A DNA stretch of 64,000 nt from Climacium dendroides (taxonomy: Eukaryota > Streptophyta > Bryopsida > Hypnales > Climaciaceae): the NCBI GenBank assembly GCA_950106755.1, contig OX467091.1:18989538-19053537 (forward strand). Direction: 5' to 3'. Shown here one piece after another: positions 46,256-56,639 of the stretch. Within the stretch, counting starts at the first letter, position 1. Each line of letters opens with the position of its first letter. The position numbers were made by a program, and so were the translations under genes. Below the pieces are notes generated by a model. It ran no database searches. It saw only the letters and a program-made list of their open reading frames with translations, and was not told the origin of the DNA.

Positions 46256-46765
46256 CTTCAGGCCCGCTGACCGGTGTACTGGAAGCTAGTTTCGAGATGA
46301 TGAGAAGTGCCCGCACGAAATATGTATGTATGCGAGATTTGCAATCTGGTGAAGCTGCGGATGCACTCAGGGATCCAATCATCTATTTCAGTTGGGAAAA
46401 TCAGAGCATTAATTGGTGAAGGAATCCACCACGGGCGCACTGAATGATGTAAGTTCCCAGCTGCACCCGCGTTTCCTGTTAGTAGTGCTCATTGAATCGA
46501 GTCCTTCGAGGTGCAATCACGAATGCGATCGGACTAAACTCTGTTCCGAAAGGTGTGCATTGTTGCAGGAATATGGAACTGAAGTCAGGATGACAGCTTC
46601 GATCGATCATGAAGCACTTCTGAATTTATCCAATTTCCCCGGGGCCAATTTCCTTCGGCATGTCTGCGACATGTCACTTGTTGCGTACATAATGCTGAAA
46701 CGATTCCGTCATTGCCTATCGTCAAGCTATAATCCTCTGGGAATTCAATTCAAGCACTAGCTCAT
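46255..46765 (+). other. Unassigned exon-like sequence, duplicated and inverted at 58.4-59.0 kb
   Basis: GC-rich stretch with exon-like segments: one ending ...CGCACGAAATAT|GTATGT near 46323 and one after an acceptor GTTGCAG near 46569. The same sequence occurs reverse-complemented at about 58440-58960 (shared GATGAGAAGTGCC and CAATTTCCCCGGGGCCAATT). In neither copy does one frame survive throughout, and the frames that stay open differ between copies. It is therefore probably a decayed gene. I do not recognise the protein. Confidence 0.4.
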
Positions 46766-47565
46766 ATCCGAATCAAAAAATACCTACGGTTGGCTGTGCG
46801 CCTGTGCCAAGGAACACTTTGAACTCCGGAGCGTGATGACCACAAGGTAACTATTTAAAATGCATTTTAGTTAGAGCTTCTGCCAATTAGAGGCCATGTA
46901 TGGGTAACAAGAACACACTTCCGCTCGAAGTCATTGACAGTTGCGTACAACAAAAGGCCAGGGCCAGTTTATTCACACAGAAGGAACTGAAGGGTGGTCA
47001 TCGATCTGGCCCTGATGACTCACGTCAGTCAGTCGTACATGCATGCCATTGGAGGCTTAATTCGTCGGCTTAATTCGTCAAGCTCCGAGAAATACTCCTT
47101 GCCAGTTCCCACCATCCAAACTTTCAGCTAGCCAGGACTATCCTCTCGACGACCACCAGAAGCCTACGCACCGACGTACAGTTATTTAAAGACTAGCCGA
47201 CTCCACGAATCCCAATCGCACGCATTCTCTCAGAAGAACTCGGCAACCTCAATCCTGAACACCCAAATCACTCAGTCGATGTGTGGAAAGAGGTCGTCCC
47301 TGCCATGGCCACTGGATGAAAGCAACTGAGTCGCACACACTGGAGAACATACACCACAAGTACACTGAAAGTCTACGAAATCAAGATGACAGAACACACA
47401 TCACAAACACTGAACGCACATTTAACATGATTATCAAACTTTGCCACTCCCGCCACACTCTGGAGGAAGTGACGATAGTCACTGCTGCTGATTTGTTCCC
47501 CCAGCCCGCTAAAAGGCAGCCCCACACATAATAGATATAACTGCAGGCGCTGAACGAGTATTCAA

Positions 47566-48371
47566 TCAGCACACAGCAGACGAAGTCAAGAAGACCCTCT
47601 TGGGGACGTCATCGCGTAGGTTTGCGTGGAGCGACATCTTGCCGCCCACCACGAGCTCGGACTCCAGGGAGAAGTCCATTTGGATATCATTGATGGTCGT
47701 GATGGAGTGGTCGCGCTGGACGGTTGAGGCCTTGGAGGACGTGGTTTGGAGGGTGTTCTCGGCGCAGACGAGACCATTGGAGCTGCAAATCGCAGCTACT
47801 TTCGCTAAGTCCAATTGGTCGCCCGGTGGAGACGGAACTAGCTCTCGTGACCTGCCATTAGAATCATCATCACGATGAGTGAATGGAGGTATGGAACACA
47901 CGACCAATTTGTACCGGCTTTTGAGACTCCATCGATCTATGGGAGCTTTCCATTACATGCACGTCCAATGTCTAGCTGGTGGATTGTTATTACAAGCGAT
48001 CACTGGTGGATTGTTATTACAAGCGATCATTGCACACGCTAGGGAGAGCAAATTTTGAATCAGCAAAATTATGCATGTAATTGGTTTGTGAAAATCAAAT
48101 TTCGTTTCGTTTCCTTTGCAAGTCATCAATCGAGAAAACGCATGCATGACTCGCTACCTACATCAAATGAGACCAATCCATGCAGCTACCTTCGGAATCT
48201 GCAAGAGTATGCAAAGTGCAGCTAGCAAGCTAGAAGTCATTTAATCCGACAAAAGTAAAGGTATTCGAATGGAATTAATGGTATTCGATCGATGCAGTGA
48301 GTGCATGATCGAGTTGATTACTTACAGTCGTGACCGTGGTTGTAATGAAGAGGGCCCTGCAAGGCGAACAT
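47566..48371 (-). pseudogene. BURP-domain gene remnant A
   Basis: Exon 1 (48326-48371) starts MFALQ, like copy B, but an extra G turns the hydrophobic leader into a different frame. A stop follows soon after the splice into exon 2 (from about 47858, acceptor CTAATGGCAG). Exon 2 keeps KVAAICSSNGLVCAEN and the BURP-opening motif FSLESELVVGGKMSL, then ends at RVFLTSSAVC-stop. The rest of the BURP domain, about 600 bp as judged from copy C, is missing, and the reading runs straight into what is 3' flank in copy C. BURP proteins are secreted plant cell-wall-associated proteins. This copy cannot make one. Confidence 0.8.
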
Positions 48372-49232
48372 CAAGCTCCACTGCCGAGCACTTGAGCCAT
48401 GGACGGAGGCCGTGAACTAGGCGTGCACGTAGCAGTAACGCAACAGGAGGTGGAATGATCACTGAGAACAAGCACACTGAGGCAGTGCACTGAAGAGACG
48501 ACTAGCAAAGCGGATGTGCAAATGAGGGAAGGTAGTGTGTTTGGGATGCAGGGAGGCCGTGAATTTATAGGAAACTCAACCGCCCTGAAATGATCAATTC
48601 GGAATTTTCTTTTTCTTCATTTTCTTGGGTTCCTCTTGCTAGCTACTTGTCAAGGGCCGGCGTCCTGGCCTAGAATTCATGCCCAACCCCCACTAACGTG
48701 CTATGTCCCCACCTTGCAGGCGCTTGATTGATCGACCATGCATGATGATTCCGGGCCAGCCGGCCCTTGACTGCGTCACGATTGACAACGACTTGAGATC
48801 GATGGAGATCCATCTGTTAGCACCTAGCTCACCTCCGAGACCCCATTTAGTTCAATTGCTGCAGATGATAGAATTGCATCGTCAGCGATCTAAATGAAAA
48901 GCAACCTCCTTGTGCAGGGCTGTCCCTATAAGAGTGACGTTGATTCATTACATTGGTGCAATGCGATTGACCTGGGCGGCTACCACTGACTGTGGGTCAC
49001 GGGGAGCAGCCACCCACCTGGACTGCTACCTGCGTTGCTAATCTGGATGTGAATTCTACTCTGTCTGACTTTTGAATCTTCTTGCTTGATTTTTAGTGCT
49101 TGGGACATTATCTATCCATCCATATGACTTATCCACGTGATTTTGTGTCACTGAGTTTTACCCTTGCACTCCTCCTGATGGAGCTAGGTCGAAACTGAAT
49201 GCGCAGTCACATCATGTCTTACCTAGCTGCAG

Positions 49233-49325
49233 GACCAGACAATTGACGATCCCTTTAGCACGGATCTGAGTGACCCTTTGTTCAGTCGAAGTACATGGAA
49301 TGAGCCAGAGACTCTACCAGCTGCA
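49233..49325 (+). other. Isolated 31-codon exon-like segment (copy A)
   Basis: A 93-bp open segment, phase 0, flanked by an acceptor (AGCTGCAG) and a donor (GTATGT). It encodes DQTIDDPFSTDLSDPLF and further residues. A same-length copy lies at 56445-56537. Family not recognised. Confidence 0.35.
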
Positions 49326-50541
49326 GTATGTAGCACGTCTACAATTCACTTAACAGTAAGGCAGTAACCAAATTAGAATTCAATTTGATGTCGTGATTTA
49401 AGATGACCATATATTTTCTGCTACATACAGTATATCTCTAACAAATCGAAAGGCACGGTCCGCATGCTGCATGCCTGGGTCGACTAGAATGATTGTCAGG
49501 CAGTTTATTTCCCCAAATCAAAATTTAGTTGAAATGGCGGTATTCTACAAACTTGGCACTTTGACTTTCAGACGGTGCATTTTGAAGGTTATATGAGTCC
49601 TAGACTTTTGATAGAGCTAAATGAATGGGAAATGGTGTAATAATGGAATACCACCACTATAGTGAAATTTTTGGTTCACAAATTAGAATGATTGGAAATA
49701 CACTCAAATTAATGATTGGAACATAGAATGACACAAACATACAATGGTGATATTCTTCACAACCTTTTGGAGAGTTCATACTTTTGAGAAAACTTGAACT
49801 CTCCAAAAAGTTGTGAAGAAGTGCTAAAAGGGACTTCTAGATTACATTTATTTTGGATGGGCTGTAATTTTTTTCCTATTGTTGTTCCTTGTTGGTATAC
49901 CCAATTCTCAGAGCATTGATTAATGAGTATTAGTTGTTTAATGAAGGACTAGAGAGGTGTATGGCAATTATCATTGTATATTTAAAAGAGATGTAATCAA
50001 TTGTGACTACATCATCACAGAATTTAAACTCTACGGTTTGTCACAATATTGTTTTGACATACACATTTTTGGATTTTGGTGTTAAATTGTCTGTTTGATG
50101 TCGCATGTGGGTGAAGGTCCTTGCGCAGCACGTCCACCCGCACTTGTTCTTTGAATGCATCTGAGGTTGCCCTACCCACACTCACCGTGTCTCCAAGGTT
50201 GCACAAACTTGCACCCGCCTATACCACGTGAAGGCCACATGGAAGCCACATGGTTGATGGACAAGCAAAAATTTTCATTGAAAAATCAAAAAGAGGTTTG
50301 ACCTTGTTAGACAAACACAGGATAAAATTCATGTTGTATTTGTCGTGTTTGTCGTATTGTCAATTTGTCGGAGGGGCTCAAGGCAAACAATCATGGTTTG
50401 TTAACAATTATCATGTGGTTATCATTGTTTTATGAGTTCGCACTTTAATTACAATTTATTGCATTGTTACAATGCATTATTTCACATCGTTATAATGCAA
50501 TCAGATTTGATATTTTCAGGATAAGAATCTAGCAAAGTTTT

Positions 50542-50788
50542 TATTTTGGCTTAACCCCAGCACCCCACAAAAGACCAAAAGAACACAATGTATCATCTTC
50601 AAATTTTCAATGGCAAATTCTCAATAGGGTGAAACAAACCTCACTATTTTATAAACTAGGATCTTATAGAATTACAAGTTTATCTACTTATTTCATTATG
50701 AATCCAATTTTCAAAATTTGAATGTGAAAAATATTTAAAATTTTATTTAGGAATTGTAGTCTAATAGAAAAGAAAGAACAAATATAAT
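50542..50788 (+). repeat. Empty-site copy of the repeat at 60924-61500
   Basis: Matches 60924-60973 plus 61311-61500 (GGCTTAACCCC, GAACACAATGTAT, TCAATGGCAAATTC, ATAGGGTGAAACAA, TTTAGGAATTGTAGTCTAAT) without the 329-bp insertion present in the other copy. Confidence 0.85.
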
Positions 50789-52972
50789 GTTCATTCAATA
50801 TGAATGGAATAGTAGCAATGGAAAAAAAATTCTTGGGCATTTCTAGCCTTTTAATTACTCCACCTAAACAAACTAGATCTGGAGATTTTTTTTTCAAATT
50901 TGTATTTTTAGCAATTTAAAAAATTAAAAGTTCAATCTAATAAAAATGAAGAACACAAAACAATTTGAATAATTTTAAATTTTTTGAAGATGATCCAAAC
51001 AATATGTTAATAATATCAATTGTTACATCTCAAAAATTGGCACATATATAAAGTTTTAAAATTTTTGCAAGATCCAATTTGGACAATTTTGGCTTTTTAT
51101 TCCTTTTGTTTGGAAATATCTACAAATTTGAAAGAGTTTTTTATTTTTAAATATTTCAATTTTTTTAAAATGCTACATTTCCCTAAAGTACTGATAATGA
51201 AAGTGGGGTGGAGTATATATAAAAGCATTATTCATTTTCTTAGAATTCTTTTTTTTCAAAGTTGCATTTTTTGCCTACAAAGTTGATCATCTAAAATTGT
51301 TATAATTTGAAAATGCAATGGTCAAATATTTTCCTCAATTAATTTCATGTATAATAGATAAAGTAATCTTTACTTTTGTGTGGTTAAAATAAAAAATTTC
51401 AAATAGATCCATGTGCAAAAAAATATCAAAGTTAGTAGGACAATTCATTAAAAACCTCGATTGTCAAAGAGTTGTTCACTTGGGCCTTAAGGGGCTAAAA
51501 ACCAAGTATTTCTTCTATAGACACTTAAAAATTTGGGTAGAATTGCACGAAGTGGATTTTTAATTAGAATGTCTTCATAATTTTTAAATAGGATAGGAAT
51601 ATTTACTCCCTTCAATCATAGGAATTACAAAGTAAATTATGATCAAATGTATAGATCAAAATTGATATTTCCTCCCAAATTTGGATTGTTCAACCAATTC
51701 AAGCATCTTTCAAGCATCTCTTACTATCCTCCTCATTAGATTTTGAAATTTGGAATGTATAATGTATTTCACCAATAAAATATGGCATCATTCATAATGT
51801 ATAAAAAAACTAATTTTAATTCTCAAATCGCATTCTAAATGGAGTCAAACTTTGTTAGCTATGATTGAATTGTTTTGTAGAAAAACATTTCTTTCTAACT
51901 GTGAGTCCTATTATTTTCCAATGTGTGAAGTCAAAGTTACAAAAAAATTTCCCACATATTACAAATGTTTGTCTTTCACATTTCATGGTTTGGAGTACAA
52001 ATAAAAGTTTTCCTCATTGCACTAGAAATCATCAAAAAATGACTAGTGTATTACCAATTTATAACCTTTTTACAAATGCAAGGTGATTTAGAGTAAGCTA
52101 CACTCCAAATTTGCTTTTGAAATTTTGCATGAGTATACCTAATAAGATTTAAAATTTAGTAGTAGAGAGACACAAATTCATCAAGAGGAAATTTTAATTC
52201 AAGAGAGCTCAAAGTCTACTTATGCCAATTTACAAGAATGAAAAAAATATTTTCTCACTTCAAACGTTATAATCTTTGAAATCCATGCAATCAAATGGGT
52301 TGAAAATTTTCTTATCGTAGTCTACTTCATATTAACTCTATGGCCAAGATTACAAAATATATATAATAATTCAATTCTATATAGTGTACTAAAAATTGAT
52401 ACTTTTAGACAATTTCTCTTGAAAAACATCCCTAGTCCTTTAGGAATTAAGCATTATGAATACAAGTGATTGCAAGGATTCTATTAGAAATACCTGCACT
52501 ATTTGTTGTACATTATCTAGTTTTCATGATTTTTTCATCAATACTTTAAAATTCAAAAATCATTTTAAAAATATTTAAAAATATTAGAACCAATGACTAG
52601 ACCTTTCACAAGATTTTTTTCTAGAAAGATCAAACATAGAATAAGTCTTTAAGTAAGAGGATTGAAAAAGTGCAAAATCTCAAGAAAGTAGGTACTTTGA
52701 CATTTTGATTTTTCAAAATGAGGAAAGTAAAATCAAAATTGTCCATTTGTAACAACTATAGAGATTTTCATTTACTAAAAAACTCATCATCCAAAATGCT
52801 TTTTTCCATATTTGAAAATGTATGCTAAAAGTTCACATTACAACATCTACAAAACTCAATAAATTTTTGTTTTTTAAAATTACCTTCTACAATAACTACA
52901 ATTTTATTAGAAAAATGTCCCTTCTAAATTTGAGCTCTAAATTTTTCTAAAAGAGTACTCAATAGTACTCAA

Positions 52973-53708
52973 GGGTGATTGCAAGAAACACTTGTACTAT
53001 TTTTTGTCACACGTTGCGGGCTGAGTTGTTTTTTGGCCATAACTTTTGTGTTTTAACTTCGAATGACTTAAGATTTACAAGGAAGGTACTCATGACTATC
53101 CTACAACGTCCTTGATTTTTTGGTAATTTTCAAAAATAATTTACTATCCAAAAATAGGCCCGAAATAAATGTCACACTTGCCAATTTGGAGGTTTTTAGT
53201 ACTCTTGAGTACCTTTTTCATATACCCTACATCAAGAGAATTATATGGAGTTCTTCCTTACATATAAATACAACTTTCCACTGAAGGGGTTTTTAAAAAT
53301 AATTAATTTTGTGTGGTGTGGAAGTCTATGAAGAGAGCTTCCTTTTGCTTGCATTTTGAAACATATAAAATATTATTTTTGTAAGTTTTTTGGTGAATGA
53401 CCATCTTCATAAAGTTCTTAAAAATGGCCACTTTTTATTTTTTGTATTTACTTGTTTTTACTATTTTAAACTAATTTTCACATCAAAAGTCCTATTTTCT
53501 TGAGATTTGGTACTTTTCAAGTTCTCCTAGTTAGAGAATTTTCCTACACATTTCCTTCCTTGCAAACCTTCATTTTAGAAGTATATACATAATTCATATT
53601 TTTTTAATTTAAAAAAAATTAGTTTTCTATTTTTAAAGTACTACAGAAGAAAAACCATGAGTACTATGAAAACGCAACAAAATCGACAGGTGTTTCTTGC
53701 AATCACCC
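52973..53708. mobile_element. 736-bp non-autonomous element with 23-bp inverted ends
   Basis: The left end GGGTGATTGCAAGAAACACT and the reverse complement of the right end GGGTGATTGCAAGAAACACC agree over about 22 of 23 bases (both continue TGT). Both ends are flanked by TCAA, a possible 4-bp target duplication. No coding capacity inside. Confidence 0.65.
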
Positions 53709-54679
53709 TCAACTCTAAAACTACAAGTGAGACATATTTTTGAAAATCAATATTTCCTTTCAAATTCATTTCAAAAAATAACAAAAAATTAGATCTAATT
53801 TTTAAGTGATTATATCCACCTTTGCAATTTTGTTATAAGTTTAGCTACAGTGGATCATTATTCTCTAAATTATACTTGAAGAATACTTTAACATTAAGCA
53901 TTTGATGCAAAATAGCATGAGCAATCACTTAGCATATCAAATTTCCATTTCAAAAAATCAAAACTTTAGTTTAGGTGAAATTTATAAGTCAACTTTCATG
54001 AAATTACTTGATAATGTATTGAAAACAATTAGCAATGAATTTTCAAAATTGATTGCCATCATATGTAGAAAACATACGGATGCATGTCTTTCCTTCTCTT
54101 CAAAATCTCAAAAAAGATTTCAAATTTATACTTTCTGACCTCAAAAAGTTCAATATTTGAATGCAAAATGTTCCAAATTTCTTTAACTAGATATCTGTTT
54201 GTTGTAACCAAATAAAACAAAAATCAAAAACAAAAACAAAAGGTGATTCAATGACAACCCTTTTTGTCCATGTAAGAGTTCATAGTCATCACTGTCAATT
54301 GCCATGTATTTCACATTTAGGATTCTCTCACAATTTGATACTTCAATGTCTCAATTGTCATCCTTCTCTTCAATCTCCACTTTCTCATTTTCACATTTTC
54401 TTTTTGCAAACTTTGAGCCTCCTTTTTATTTCCACCATTTCAAATATCAACAACACTAACAGATGTGTAAGCCTAGAAATGCAAGCCTAGAAGTCTTGAG
54501 CCATGGTTTAATGAGCCTAGAGCTAGGACCCCCAAAAATGGAATTTTAGATAATTTTTTTGAAAATAGGTGGTCATGCTTCATTAAGAAAAAAATTACTT
54601 TTGATTCTTTCCCCCAGCCCGCTAAAAGGCTGCCCCACACATAATAGATAGAGTTGCAGGCGCTGAACGGAGTGCTCTA

Positions 54680-55564
54680 TCAGTAGACAGCCGAAGAAGT
54701 CAAGAAGACTCTCTTGGGGGCGGCGTCGCGTAGGTTTGCGTAGAGCGACATCTTGCCGCCCACCATGAGCTCGGACTCCAGGAAGAAACCCTTTTGGATG
54801 TCATTGATGTCATTGATGGTGCTGATGGAGTGGCCGTGCTGGACGCCTGAAGGCCTGAGGCCTTGCAGGACGTGGTTTGGAGGGTGTTCTCGGCGCAGAG
54901 GAGACCATTGGAGCTGCAAATCGCAGCTACCTTTCGTCCTTTCGTTGGCCGGTGGAGACGGCTTTCGCTCCGGTCACCTGCCAGTGCAGAAGAATGAACA
55001 TTACTATCAGTGCGTTCACGAACAAATTAGTTGCTCTTGCGACTCCATCGATCGATAGGAGCTTTCCATTGCTTGCACGTCCACTGTCTTGTCGTTAGCA
55101 AAAGCAATCATTGCACAAGCCAGTGAGAGCAAATTTCGAATCGGCAAAATTTATGCATGTAACTGGTTTGGGAAAATCAAATTTCATTTCGTTTCCTTTG
55201 CAAATCCTCGATCGAGAACACGCATACACGACTCGCTACCTACATGAAATGAGACCAATCCATGCAGCTACCTTCGGAATCCGCGAGAGTATGCAAAGCG
55301 TAGCTTGCAAGCTAGAAGTCATTCAACCTGACAAAAGTAAAGGTATTCCAATGGTATTAATGGTATTCGATCAATCCAGTGAGTGCATGATCGAAATGGT
55401 TACTTACAGTAGCTTGCAAGCTAGAAGTCATTCAACCTGACAAAAGTAAAGGTATTCCAATGGTATTAATGGCATTCGATCAATCCAGTGAGTGCATGAT
55501 CGAAATGGTTACTTACAGTCGTCGTGACCGCGGCTGTAATGAAGAGGGCCTGCAAGGCGAACAT
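54680..55564 (-). pseudogene. BURP-domain gene remnant B
   Basis: Exon 1 (55517-55564) encodes MFALQALFITAAVTTT, a plausible signal peptide, with a good GTAAGT donor. Exon 2 (from about 54979) starts VTGAKAVSTG but hits an in-frame stop after 16 codons because of small deletions. A second frame keeps FFLESELMVGGKMSL and ends RVFLTSSAVY-stop. The BURP core is deleted at the same place as in copy A. It is non-functional as a BURP protein, but its signal-peptide exon shows what the family's first exon looked like here. Confidence 0.8.
55301..55518 (-). repeat. 109-bp tandem duplication spanning the B intron 1 donor
   Basis: Units 55301-55409 and 55410-55518 are nearly identical, differing at GGTATT/GGCATT. 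Each ends (on the + strand) with GGTTACTTACAG, which on the reverse strand is a 5' splice site, so two donors exist in series. Confidence 0.9.
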
Positions 55565-56444
55565 CAAGCTCCACTGCCGAGCACTTGAGCCATGGACGAA
55601 GGCCGTGAGCTAGGCGTGCAAGTAGCAGCAATGCAGCAGGCAAGGAATGATCGCTGAGAACAAGCAGTGGACTGAAGAGACGACTAGCGAAGCGGATGTG
55701 CAAATGAGGAATGAGGGAAGGTAGTGTGTTTGGGAATGCAGGGAGGCCTTGAATTTATAGGGAACTCGACCGCCTTGATTTTCCTGATTGTTTCTTTACA
55801 TTGGCTTCCTCTTGCTAGCTACTTGTCAAGGGCCGGTGTCCTCGCTAGAATTCATGCCCAACCCGCACTAGCTTGCTATGTCCCCACCCTGCAGGCGCTT
55901 GATCGATCGCCTATGCATGAATCATGGATGATTCCGGGACAGCCGGCCCTTGACTGCGTCAGGATTGACAACGACTTGAGATTGATGGAGATCCATCTGT
56001 TAGCTGCTAGCTGAGCTCCGGGACCCAGTATAGTTTAATTGCTTGTTGCGGATGATAGAATTGCATCGTGAGCGATCTAGGTAAAAAGCTAGGTCAAAAG
56101 CAACCTCCTTGTGCAGGGCTGTCCCCATAAGAGTGGCGTTGATTCATTGGTGCGTGCAATTGGCCTGGGCGGCTGCCATTGGCTGTGGGTCACGGGGAGC
56201 AGCCACCCACCTGCGTTGCTGATCTTGATGTGACTTCTTGTCGACCAGTCTGACTTTTGAATCTTCTTGCTTGATTTATAGTGCTTGGGACATTATCTAT
56301 CCATCCATGTGGCCTATCGATGTGATTTTGCTGCATGAAGTCTGTCACTGAGTTTTACCCTTGCTTGGTTTGAATTGCACTCCTCGTGATGGAGCTAGGT
56401 CGAGACTGAATGCGCATTCACGTCATGTCTTACCTAGCTCGCAG

Positions 56445-56537
56445 GAGCAGACAATTGACGATCCCTTTTGCACGGATAAGAGTGACCCTTTGTTCAGTCC
56501 AAATACATGGAATGAGCCAAAGATGCTACTAGCTGCA
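56445..56537 (+). other. Isolated 31-codon exon-like segment (copy B)
   Basis: Same length and frame as 49233-49325, encoding EQTIDDPFCTDKSDPLF and further residues. Its donor is GCATGT instead of GTATGT. Most differences from copy A change the amino acid, which suggests decay rather than constraint. Confidence 0.35.
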
Positions 56538-56639
56538 GCATGTAGCAAGTCGACACTCCCTTAATTCATCTGGTAGCAAGCAAGCCAAGAATTCATCTGT
56601 TAGTTATGGGTTGCTCTTATTTCAGTTACATTATTCCTC

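Larger units (their letters stand above)
47493..49350. repeat. Segmental duplication block A
   Basis: About 1.85 kb aligning in direct orientation with block B (54607-56570): CCCCCAGCCCGCTAAAAGGC at the left, a BURP gene fragment and its upstream region, and the 31-codon exon at the right end. Small indels and substitutions are scattered throughout. Confidence 0.85.
49351..54606. other. AT-rich intergenic DNA, no gene seen
   Basis: Very AT-rich, with only short ORFs. It holds several repeats: about 49515-49680 resembles 59605-59750, 50542-50788 resembles sequence flanking the MITE at 60974-61302, and an inverted-repeat element lies at 52973-53708. Confidence 0.6.
54607..56570. repeat. Segmental duplication block B
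   Basis: Direct-orientation copy of block A, with a 109-bp tandem duplication of its own at 55301-55518. It is followed after about 70 bp by the oppositely oriented BURP copy C. Confidence 0.85.
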
